A stretch of DNA of 64,000 nt from Gentiana macrophylla (taxonomy: Eukaryota; Streptophyta; Magnoliopsida; Gentianales; Gentianaceae): positions 1 through 64,000 of the forward strand of contig JAOBSW010000746.1 in the NCBI GenBank assembly GCA_026214975.1. The letters are read 5' to 3'. The notes under the pieces are model-generated. The model did not search any database and had not been told where the DNA came from. It saw only the letters and a list, made by a program, of their open reading frames with translations. Below, piece after piece: positions 54,468-64,000 of this stretch (positions within the stretch are counted from its first letter, which is position 1; every line of letters begins with the position of its first letter). The translations under genes were made by a program, and so were the position numbers.

Positions 54468-57400
54468 ATGGCGGAAAAGGTTGATGTTCAGATTGAATCA
54501 AGCCAAAGTGTTAGAGGTTTTGTTGTTGATGCTAAACAGATCGAACTAGCAATCAACATTGGTCGAAGAATAAGAAGGTATCTTCGGTCTCGGAGAATGT
54601 GTCGAACATAAGACTGAAACAATTTCATATACAAATGTTGTCGTTTTGGAGGAACATTGTAATACAAGAAGGTACAGAGGCATTCAAAACCACTGTGAAT
54701 GCCCAGGAGATTGAAATTTTCCCAAGTCTACCGAGGGAAGTTTTTGGTTTTGAAGAAGTAGTGGATGGTCCAAAGAAATCAAGAAATGGGATTGTCCAAG
54801 ATGGCTTTTGTTGATCAAATCAAAACAAATGAAGCCATCAAATCTATTCCAGGATCAATTGCGATACATTGGGAATGAGTATAAATCACTGAGAAAACTC
54901 ATTTCAAAGAACATACTTGGATTGGTTGGAAGTATGGATACTCTATCGGGACCCAAGATAGAGCCGATAATGATTATATGCAGGAGTATGAGATTCGACA
55001 ATGGATATTTCATTCACTACATGAAGAAGGTAGCCAAGGAGGAAAAGGAAGGAAAAAGGAAATCAAAGGCCTTACCTTAGGTTTAATGGTTCAGACCACC
55101 TTTGAATCATTTGAAATTCTGATATAGCAAAATTGAGAAGATAAACCAATCTAGATACAAGAAAGAGATTGATCAAGCTATTCATGGTCTTGATGATGAT
55201 GAATAAGGTGTTAATGAGGTCAGCTGATAATGATAGTGATGGAGATGATGGTGATGTTGGTGGTGAGCGGAGTCAAGCAAACTATGAAGAAATCACAAAC
55301 CTCGCTTGCACCAAAGAAAACTCATCGAGAAAAGAAAGGTTTGCAGATACAAGGAAGATTACAGAGGTATTAAAACCTAAAAGAACAAGGAAGCAAATAG
55401 CACAGATCGCTTGAGTGCTGAGGTCCAGTGAAGTTGAAGTTCTGACCTATTGTTGTCGCAAGAAAAAGCATTATTGTGATATTGAGGAACAAATGAAAAG
55501 AAGCCGGTAGGAAGAGAAAATCTACTGTGATTGAAATTGGGGAAGATGAGCCACTTTCCAAGAGTAGGAAAGAGATTATACACAAGAAGAAACATGGAAA
55601 GGGAAAAGAATTGAAAACTTAGAGGCTCTAAAGGCACAAGAAGAAGAAGAACCAGTAGAAGAAGAAGAAGTAGTAGGAGAGGCTATTGATGCTGAACCAA
55701 TAACTATTATCAAGCCTACTGTAAGTAAACAGGTTGTTGTTGAGCAACTGCGGAAGAATCACAAAGAAACTCACGCACTGCAGCCTATTGTAGAATCCGC
55801 TAAATCTCTTTGGAGAGACACAAGTTGTTGTTGAACAACCTGTGGAAGAACCACAACAAATCACCGAACTCGCCTCCGCTGTGGAAGTTGAAGAATTGGT
55901 TGAAGACCCTGCAAATGTTGCAAGAAGTCAAGGGGAAGAGCAGTCACGTTGACTGACCTTTGATGAGCATGTAAGTCAGGGGGAACCAAGTGTTGTACAA
56001 ATGGAAGTAGTAGGTACAAATATACCACCTCAAAGAACTCACCGACTTTGAAGCATCTGTTGAAGAGACAATGAATTTACTTGTGGGAACTTTTAGAGGT
56101 CATCAAGCTCATCGAACCCGCCACTAGAAAGCCATCTATGCCATATGAGAAGGCATCTAAGAAGGACAAAGTAGATCCTAACTTCAAAAGGTGCAAAACT
56201 ACTTTCAAAGTGGAAGTTTGGATTCTACAAGAAACAGAAAACCACCTTGATCCAATGAGTGGATTTGAAGAATGGGCATTTGATCATTGGGTGTGGACAA
56301 ACTGTTGGATTTGATAGACACCAGCATGCCGCAATCTAGCCGATGGATCTTTTGGATACTGAGGAAAGAAAAGTGGAGCAATTATGTTCAGAGATCCAAA
56401 GTACACACCAGATGGTGATTCATCGGGATTCGATGATGATTCCCCATGTTCCCCTGGGGAGACCAGTGGAGTGGCTAGAGAAACATCAATTGAAGCCATC
56501 GGTCAAGGAGCCACCGATGGCATAGAAGTCTGAACCCATCGAGATCGGTAAGTCTCGCTGAGGGCAATGAGATCGGAGAGATGGATGAGGATCTGCAGGA
56601 TCTCACCATGAATGATCCTGGAGGCACCGATCAATGATGGACTAAGTGGTGCTACAAATAGGTTGGGTGGTGAATCCCCTAGTTTATTTGTTGAAAAACC
56701 TATAGCACAATCTCAAAATCAACAAAGTGCTAATTTGGAAGAAGAAAGGGTTGCTGACCATGATGAGCCAAGTGCAAGTTCAGAGGACTCAATCCAATAT
56801 CAAGATGGATTTGACATTGAGGACATTGAGGGCACCTGTTATCAAATCGCCATTATCCTAACCAAGATTGGTCATACCAAGGATTTCAAGTGGATAATGA
56901 GGCTATATTCAATCCTCAACCAAGTGGAACAGGAGGTACAAAGTTCGAGGATCAAACAACACCGAACACAAAGTTGGAACAGAGGCACAGTCACTTGAGT
57001 CTCAAACAAAGACTGGACAAAGGTAGGAACCGATTTTGGGTTTGGAGGAAACCCCTGTTGTTGAAGAGGTCTGTAGTGGAGCCTCATGGAGTCAAGACCA
57101 CTAAAGGAAAGATGGTCACAGATCATTGTTAATGAGGAAGAGCAACATTCTTGAACTATGACTTTAGTGATGAGGAGTTTCAAATGCCAGAAGAAGAAGA
57201 TTTTGCTATTGATCCACCACAGGCATTTGTACCTATTTTTGAAGAACCACTCTTGATCCTATCCTGGAAGAATATCAAGGACCTAACCTGCTGGATTAGA
57301 TAAGAGTTGGGCAATGGTTGAGAGCAATCGAGGCCACAATATAATGTGGAAGAGCTCTGCTTGATAGATCGATGGAAGAATGAGGCGGAGAAGTACCGAG

Positions 57401-58443
57401 GAGGTCTTGAATGAGTTGAGGACTGTGAGAAATGACATGCAACATGATTAAGGACTCAACTGGATAGACAAGAACAGTAGATTTGAAGAATCGATGAAGC
57501 TGGTGAATGAAAGCAGATAATCTAACGATCTGATTGCTTCAAATTTCAAATCTACTCAAAATGTCATTAATGATATGATGCTAGATGTGAGGGGCATCAA
57601 GGTAGGAAACACAAAGAAAAGAAAAGTTTACGAAAAATCAACTTGAAACCATCCACCGTAAACTTGACAAACTTGCCGAGGCACCTAAGCCTCATCGAGG
57701 CTGCTGGAACATCTCAACCTCTCTGGATTGGATCCTAAGCTCACCGAGAGGATCAATCCATCTGGATCGACTTTGCAATCAAGTATTACCGCAGCTTGAT
57801 ACAAGAACTAAGATTATGGAAGGCCAACCGAGTAATCTGATTATCACACATGAGAGTGTTCATGGCTTGTTATCCCGGTTTGTTGATGATGTCACTAAGA
57901 GGAAGAAGGCCAAACAAGCAGAAGCAAAAGAGGCTGCGGACTTTTTGCATGTAAAAGATGGGAGAATGAGACTAATTCTTACAGCAACTTTGCACACCGG
58001 CAGAGTTCAACTTATCGATGATCTTCTTAGACAATACAAGAAGGAGTACTATAATGTAAGCAAACCCTATCATGACAAGTGGATTTCATGAAGGTTTAAA
58101 CTCTTTCTTGGGATTGAATTTTTGGGAGGCAAGAGTTAAAGCCTTAAGGGCAACTTACAGAGCTGGAAGAGGTGGAAGAAGTGGCAGAGGTGATTGGATT
58201 TTGCCTATCACAAAAGCAATGGACTCACTTGCTGAATTCAAGGAACTGTACATGAAGTTTGGATTCAGAGTGAATCAAATTAATCTTCTCCTACCTGAAG
58301 CATGGAAGTGGTGGAAAGAAGTAAATCCCTACATTGATTTTACACTGATTGAAAATGAATGGATGAGGGACATGATAGAAGAAATCAGAGCCTACCAAGA
58401 ACAAGTGGAGAAGGCTAGACTGGAAAGAGAAAGAAGACAGTAG
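54468..58443 (+). pseudogene. Element A third ORF (SIRE env-like position), broken
   Basis: It starts ATGGCGGAAAAGG at 54,468 (MAEKVDVQIESS). Open stretches follow in shifting frames: 54,808-55,080 (ends Lys-rich), 55,169-55,414 (Asp/Gly-rich DNDSDGDDGDVGG then basic), an EEEPVEEEEVV stretch near 55,645, 56,612-56,998 (Ser/Glu-rich), 57,816-58,091 and 58,072-58,443. The last two overlap and share a frame break. The end is helical and charged (VEKARLERERRQ), suggesting a coiled coil. In SIRE/Maximus elements this position holds an env-like ORF of unproven function. I see no convincing signal peptide or transmembrane helix, so 'third ORF' is safer than 'envelope'. Confidence 0.65.
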
Positions 58444-58592
58444 ATCAGCATACTTATCATATTTTATCTTTGTTGCATCTAGACTGTAATAACTGTGAAC
58501 AAATGATTATAATAAGAATTGACTGAAATTTGTTCTGTTTTTGTTTTAATCTTTTTGCTTTGCTGTTAGGTGAGGGTAATGGCATCATCACC
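58444..58592 (+). other. 3' untranslated region of element A
   Basis: Short AT-rich stretch between the third-ORF stop and the polypurine tract. No gene is seen. Confidence 0.6.
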
Positions 58593-58606
58593 AAAAAAGG
58601 GGAAAT
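58593..58606 (+). other. Polypurine tract of element A
   Basis: AAAAAAGGGGAAAT lies directly before the LTR start TGTTGGACTT. Confidence 0.85.
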
Positions 58607-58752
58607 TGTTGGACTTATTTCTATGTTTTGATGATGAGTGCGGACTAGTCATATATAGTGCAAAGGCAAAAAGATTTCTAGATCAAATGTATAGGTTTAT
58701 TAGAGTTTGATTCATGAATAGGTTTGATCAAACAAGCACTGTAAAGGTCAGC
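58607..58752 (+). repeat. Element A 3' LTR, first 146 bp only
   Basis: It matches 15,570-15,715 and then stops where D begins (TGTCTCGG). The rest of the LTR is absent from the window. Confidence 0.88.
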
Positions 58753-60239
58753 TGTCTCGGATTTTATCTAATGAAAAATAACAAGTAATAAATTTATAAA
58801 TCCGGTATACCCCAAGTGTAGGGATCGTAGTATAGCGATTAATACCGGAGTCGATCTCAGGGAATCGAGGTTGTTTATCTAGTTAATTAATTTTCCTAAG
58901 TTTGATACCATTATTATTAAAGCCTAAAATAACAAAACGAAAAGACTAACTGGACATAGGATTGTCAGTCCAAAGCCAGGAAAGATCGTTGCGAACATAA
59001 CTAAATATAAACGAGAAAAACAATAAAACTCATAAAAGCATGATAATGACTATAGCGATTAAACATAGAACAAGCAATGATCCACCATCCCGCAACCCTT
59101 AATTTTCTCTCCAGATTATCTTGTGATGATTTAACTAAAATTGTGATTCACCTATCAAAGGTATGAACTCCTAATCTCTTAGGCAAGTTCGCCTATCAAT
59201 GTTTTATCTCTCGATCTTAAAGATTAACGCTTTCAATTCAGAGGTGTAAGATTTATTCAATCTAGCAACCTAGATATTCAACCTAATCAACTCTCGTTAC
59301 TTATAGGTTAAAGATCCAATCCTTCCTATGGTGATCTAGGTTTACACCGACTCTCGTCACATAGTAAACATCAATTGCAAAACATCTCTCGATATAAATT
59401 TGCATAACACATAATCATAGAAAAGAAACAACTTAATTAAAACTCACGAAATCATCCAAAGGGAGAAATAAAAACGGTGCTGAAAAGTTTCACATGCTTG
59501 CCCCAAGTTTGATCAGCTTCGAGCCATCCTCATGAATCGAACAAGAAGAAACGACATAAAATAAAACAACTAATCTAACCCTCGGTCGACCAAGCACCAA
59601 GGCTTGGCCGACCGAGCACAACTCGGTTTCAGAATTTAGGGTTTTCTGCGGCTGCTTGAATGTGTATATATGATATATGACGATTAGGGTTGAAATAACG
59701 CGGCTATATATAGAAAACTAGGTCGGTTATGCTTAAGTCGGCCGTGGACGCCCGCCCGATCCTTACAGACGCTTTCGTTCGATTGCTTTGAAATCTTCGA
59801 GTCGGGCCGAGCTGGATCAGACGCCCGTCCTATGTAATTTGAGCGACGCACGCCCAATAAATCTTCAAAACTCTGAATCAAATTTCCTCTCATGGATGCA
59901 CGCCCAAGCTTCGGACTTGATCCAGGCTGCATGGATAGTGAACGCTCGTTTGATTCTTCAAATCTTCATTCCAATCCTCAACTTGCATCTTCCTCCTTCC
60001 ATTAAATCTCCAATTATGACATGTTTATGACCTACAAAACCACAAAGACATGCAAAGTGTAAAACCATAGATAATTACCAATAAAATCACGAAATTAGCT
60101 CAAGTTTACACTTAAAGACTTTTAAAACTCATTTGCTCAATAATTCGATTAAACCCTTAATTTCTATGCAAATAATACGAATATGGAAGAAATCATTATA
60201 AAATATAACGATATAAATCATATAAAATCACCCTTAACA
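58753..60239 (-). repeat. Element D 3' LTR (left copy)
   Basis: 1,487 bp, TGTCTCGG...CCTTAACA on the plus strand. A TATATATA-type promoter word is at about 59,705, and GACGCCCGCCC / GACGCCCGTCC words lie at 59,747 and 59,819. Confidence 0.85.
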
Positions 60240-60276
60240 ACTCCCCCACACTTAGCTTTTGCTCGTCCCGAGCAAA
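60240..60276 (-). other. Polypurine tract and hairpin of element D
   Basis: On the minus strand, GTGTGGGGGAGT lies directly before the LTR. The 8-bp hairpin TTTGCTCG-TCC-CGAGCAAA (plus-strand reading) is at 60,258-60,276. Confidence 0.8.
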
Positions 60277-63190
60277 ACAAAATGAAAATCAAGGCTTGGA
60301 AAAAGATAGACATCTCAGCACATATAACACATATTCAATAAATTAGAAGTTCACCCCGGTGTGTGTGCAAAGCCATAACAAACTTCCACTAAGTCCAAAC
60401 TTGAAAATTTTAAAGCAAACTAGCTAATACCCCCTTCAAACTAGAAATGAATGATACTTATAAGATGTACCCTACAAAACGTGACATATCCCGAAAAAGA
60501 TGATAGAATGCATTTAGGACCTTTTTGACATACTCAGAGGACAATCCTTACAACATATCTGTCAGTTTATACTGGGGATAAGATAGACGATAACTAAGTC
60601 TTTCATTCATTTCATACTACTTCTTATTGCAAATTGATTTAACTATTTTCACATTTAAACGCACATCAGAATGAGCTCTTGCCCGTCATAGTAGAATAGG
60701 ACATTCGGGATATGCCCTACCTTACTCAAATCATAAGAAAGCTTCTTCTGACTGTCGTGAGCTTTTGGTCATCATAGTGGTATAGGACATTCGAGATATG
60801 ACCTACCTCACTCAAATCATCGACCAGCTTCCGACACACCCAATTAATTCATTTACTTAAAACAACTTTTTCAACAACATTAGTTACGATTTACTTATCA
60901 CATTCAAACCTCAGATATTCACAGTATATCATCCTCTGGCTATAAACACAAACTATCATAATCGTCATGATACATACGTTAGCACTAAGCACACGACTTC
61001 TAAGATAATCAAAAATCACTAATCAAAAGGGGTATAGCTTTATATTATAGCTCATCATTCACTATGGCTCGTGAAAAATATATATCGGGTGAAACAACTA
61101 ACTTAATCGAACATACAAGATACAAAGATCATCGATGACTATAAAAACCGAACAAAAATTATGCATTGCTTAAGGGACAAAACAAAAACAAAAATTTTGA
61201 AAAATTTAGCTCATTTTGCATAGAAACATAACGAAGTAAGCAAATGATAGATACACATAAGCCATTCCCCTCCCCCACACTTAAACCACAACATGTCCTC
61301 AGGTTGTGCATAATTAAAGAAAAGATAAAGTACTTAGTTGATTGTAGTTCGAAGGTGCAAGTCTGGAAGTGGTCATAAGTCAGATCCAGAAATGCTTGAA
61401 GAAATCAGTTAACTGTGGACCATCCACCGGAAAAATGATATAGTCTAAACGCTCACAATTGCTATCGCAAATACCCTGCACACATGAAAAACAAAACAAA
61501 ACGTACCTCGGGGATAGGGGAATATAACATATTGCGCCGAAAAGTTTGATATAAGCACATGATATAATTGCTCAGATGGAAAAATCACCACACAGGGAAA
61601 ACACAGGGCATCTAAGCGTCAAATATAACCACAGAGGTTTACAATACAAATATGGCCCACATGTGCATTCAGAAATATCAAACTCCAAATGAAAGTGCAA
61701 ATGCGCGTTAAGGCTTACACGATGATGATAGAGGACACTACAGAGTAGCAGGGCTAGGTGCACTAAATAAAATAAAAATAAAAATAAAATATAACACAAT
61801 ACAACTAAATGATATGCAACTATACTAAAAAGGCAAAAAGAAAATCAAGAAAAATGCTAGCCCAACTAATTCCATAGATATCACCGTAATCTACAATTCA
61901 GACTAAGCGATGAAACATGTCAACCATAGAAGGAAGGTCAAACATATAAACGTCTACTAAATAACGCCACAGAAGCACAACAAAATTCGATTATGCAAAG
62001 CCACGAAGCTTGCCATGTAAAGTGTAGATGTGCCTTAAGACTCATCAGAAAGTGATAGCAACGGAAAACCGACAGTAGCTATACTAAAGCAAATATAAAT
62101 CATATAGAAAAGAAAATTGAAAGTGTAAACGGTCTTAAGGATTACAAGATCCATCTAAAAGTGAAAGCGACGGAAAATCGACCGTAGCTCAAACTTAAGC
62201 ACATATGAATCAAGTAATAAAAGATGAACGAATAGAGGGCCCTAAAAGCTAACAAGATCCATCGAGAAAGGAAGTAGCAATGGAAAAGCGACAAGAGCTA
62301 CAGATGAATCAAGTAAGGGACAACAAAAACACACGACCCTAAACAACCCTAACACCCTAGATAGACGACAAAAGGAAACAAAGATAAATCAAATTGGAAT
62401 CACGCCTAGCTCGGTGCTCTTGCATCAATAGACTCAAACACACACAATCACTCAACATGGACCGCAATAGATGGAAAAATAACCATAACGGTGAAAGAAC
62501 AGACATCTACACATATCGATAAAAGCCACAGAGGCTCGCATTAAAACATCCATGTCAAATCATCAAGCATGTGTAAAAAAAACAAATTCTATTCATTAAA
62601 GATCGATACATTTGGGACGGACGCTCGAGACAATCCGAGCCGCCGTCCTCCTCGTAAATGATGAGGCGGACGGGCGTTTGGGAAGGACAAACGCTAGTTT
62701 GGTTCTCTTAAGACATAACAATGTTGGCGATGTTTGGACGGACGGGCGTCCACTCACTATGGACGCACGTCTGGTGACCACAAAGCCTAGATAAAATCAT
62801 AAACCCTAGAAAGCCTTTTATTTTTATTTTTTTTAAATAATGATAAAGAAACAGAAAAAGATACGGAAAACTTAAACAGAAACCTACCTACGAAAAATTT
62901 AAAACAGAAAACAAGAAAACAATAAAAGGGAGAAAAACGTGTTGAAATCTTCTGAGCCCAAAATGGAAGGGAACACAGCAGATTTTGACCTCAAAAACGG
63001 TGTCGAATGGCCTCCGGCAATTTACCAGGTCGTCGGCGTCGGAACGAGCTTTCCGAATTGGGGTCCTGCGCGCCAAACGGACACTCGAGCCGAAAGTTAT
63101 GGCCAAAATACTACCATGTGCCCTAACGATCCCTTTATCCAAATTTATAATGTAAAAAGGAAAAATTAATAAACTAGACAACCGTGCATC
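60277..63190 (-). other. Element D internal region, non-coding
   Basis: No domain was found. The duplicated block with ATAGTAGAATAGGACATTCG lies at about 60,690 and ATAGTGGTATAGGACATTCG at 60,775. Repeated CGGAAAACCGACAGTAGCTA-like phrases occur at about 62,060-62,310. GGACGGGCGTCC-type words lie at about 62,618-62,770. Short frames such as 62,939-63,169 have no known motif. Confidence 0.7.
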
Positions 63191-63209
63191 GATTCCCGCA
63201 ACGGCGCCA
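63191..63209 (-). other. Primer-binding site of element D
   Basis: The minus-strand reading is TGGCGCCGTTGCGGGAATC, 6 bp inside the LTR start at 63,216. Confidence 0.82.
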
Positions 63210-63215
63210 AAAACT

Positions 63216-63379
63216 TGTCACGGATTTTTGCAATGAAAATAAACAAGTAATAAATTTATAAATCCGTATACCCCAAGTGTAGGGATCGTAGTATAGAGAT
63301 TAATACCGAGTCGATCTCGGGAATCGAGGTTGTTTATCTAGTTTATTAATTTCCTAAGTTTGATACCATTATTATTAAA
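63216..63379 (-). repeat. Element D 5' LTR, truncated
   Basis: It matches 58,753 onward (TGTCACGGATTTT ... ATTATTAAA) for about 164 bp, then joins satellite through a 2-3 bp overlap (AA). Confidence 0.88.
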
Positions 63380-64000
63380 TTCGAACTCGTTACCTACGAA
63401 AAAACACAAATTTCTACTCGTTATAATGGGAAAACACAAATTTCCGGCGATGTCAACTCGTTATCAGGGAAAAAAACATTTTTTCTGCAAGGACAACTCG
63501 TTACCAGAGAAAAACATAAATTTGAACTCGTTAATAAGATGAAAACAAGAATTCGAACTCGTTACCAAAGAAAAAACACAAATTTATACTCGTTATAAAG
63601 GGAAAACACAAATTTCCGGCGATGTCAACTCGTTATAAGGGAAAAAACATTTTTTCTGCAAGGACAACTCGTTACCAGAGAAAAACAAAAATTTGAACTA
63701 GTTAATAAGATGAAAGCATGAATTCGAACTCGTTACCAAAGAAAAAACACAAATTTCTACTCGTTATAAAGGGAAAACACAAATTTCCGGCGATGTCAAC
63801 TCGTTATCAAGGAAAAAAACATTTTTTCTGCAAGGACAAATCGTTACCAGAGAAAAACACAAATTTGAACTCGTTAATAAGATGAAAACATGAATTCGAA
63901 CTCGTTACCAAAGAAAAAACACAAATTTCTACTCGTTATAAAGGGAAAACACAAATTTCCGGCGATGTCAACTCGTTATCAAGGAAAAAAACATTTTTTC
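63378..64000. repeat. Tandem satellite array, block 3
   Basis: About 3.6 monomers of the same satellite and orientation, running off the window end. The copies share AATAAGATG rather than the AATAAGAAG common in block 1, so they come from another subfamily. The first monomer is of TATAATGGG type, not the ATATCCGG type expected next to A's insertion site. Confidence 0.97.

Larger units (their letters stand above)
15570..58752 (+). mobile_element. Element A: decayed Ty1/copia retrotransposon (SIRE/Maximus-like) hosting the nest
   Basis: The 5' LTR (15,570-16,722 plus 44,598-45,164, about 1.72 kb) is split by B. The internal region runs 45,165-58,606 and the 3' LTR survives only as 58,607-58,752. 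Internal order is gag, protease, integrase, RT, RNase H, which is the Ty1/copia order, followed by about 4 kb of a third ORF region. Long LTRs, a tRNA-Met-type primer site, a CCHC gag and an extra ORF after RNase H fit the SIRE/Maximus lineage. Removing B and the CACTA insertion leaves roughly 10.3 kb of internal sequence. Every coding part carries frameshifts or stops. Confidence 0.85.
58753..63379 (-). mobile_element. Element D: non-coding Ty3/gypsy-type LTR element, minus strand, right LTR truncated
   Basis: The left LTR (58,753-60,239) is the 3' LTR on the minus strand. The internal region is 60,240-63,215 and the right LTR only 63,216-63,379. The purine tract, hairpin and primer site match those of E in reverse. 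The internal region shares E's order: GCGTC words near the primer site, related GCTA/CGGAAAA phrases, the duplicated block with GTCCTAT and AGCTC, the hairpin and the purine tract. There is no gag or pol. It is a LARD-like relative of E; its LTR is closest to F. Confidence 0.85.

Noticed and set aside
54468..58443. Calling the third ORF an envelope protein
   Set aside because: No signal peptide or membrane helix can be made out in the broken frames; only the position supports it.
59684..60030. Frames of about 80 codons on both strands in D's LTR
   Set aside because: They fall inside an LTR with no retroelement domain and overlap each other on opposite strands.

Overview
This window reads as nuclear heterochromatin from a flowering plant, probably centromeric or pericentromeric. 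It holds a tandem satellite with a monomer of about 170-172 bp, a deep nest of plant LTR retrotransposons, two plant-type DNA transposons and no intact host gene. Nothing prokaryotic or organellar was seen: no operons, no tRNA or rRNA genes and no CRISPR array. Long open frames in the satellite (1-10,866; 12,195-15,569; 63,378-64,000) and in the CATCGCGGTG minisatellite (28,030-29,335) come from repeats that happen to lack stops; they are not genes.

Layout. (1) Satellite 1-10,866. (2) A 5'-truncated lone LTR of family A, 10,868-12,194. (3) Satellite 12,195-15,569. (4) A nest at 15,570-58,752 whose host is element A, a decayed Ty1/copia element of SIRE/Maximus type (gag, protease, integrase, RT, RNase H and a long downstream third ORF). 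(5) Element D, 58,753-63,379, a minus-strand non-coding LTR element that cuts A's 3' LTR. (6) Satellite 63,378-64,000. The window starts and ends inside the array.

Nesting. Element B (16,723-44,592; 5-bp duplication AGGCA) sits in A's 5' LTR. B's 5' LTR holds element C (17,505-24,612, minus strand; duplication GGTTA), a Ty3/gypsy chromovirus that looks like the centromeric CRM clade because its integrase tail runs into its own 3' LTR. B's 3' LTR holds a solo LTR of C at the same site. B's internal region holds a Mutator-like element (26,254-29,673) with a captured NLR resistance-gene fragment and the minisatellite, and also solo LTR F (31,272-39,145; duplication GTGAC). F is itself split by E (31,362-37,783), a non-coding Tat/Athila-like element of the same broad family as D. 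A's integrase region is split by a truncated CACTA element (48,628 to about 51,722).

The main points are: a CRM-like element inside a nucleosome-length satellite; matching target-site flanks showing that the satellite array duplicated together with a retroelement; the same C insertion in both LTRs of B; and sequence differences concentrated at CAG/CTG, which may be long-read base-calling errors at methylated CHG sites. If so, some of the frameshifts are artefacts. Element boundaries come from LTR ends, primer sites and target-site duplications read by eye; no alignment or database search was run.
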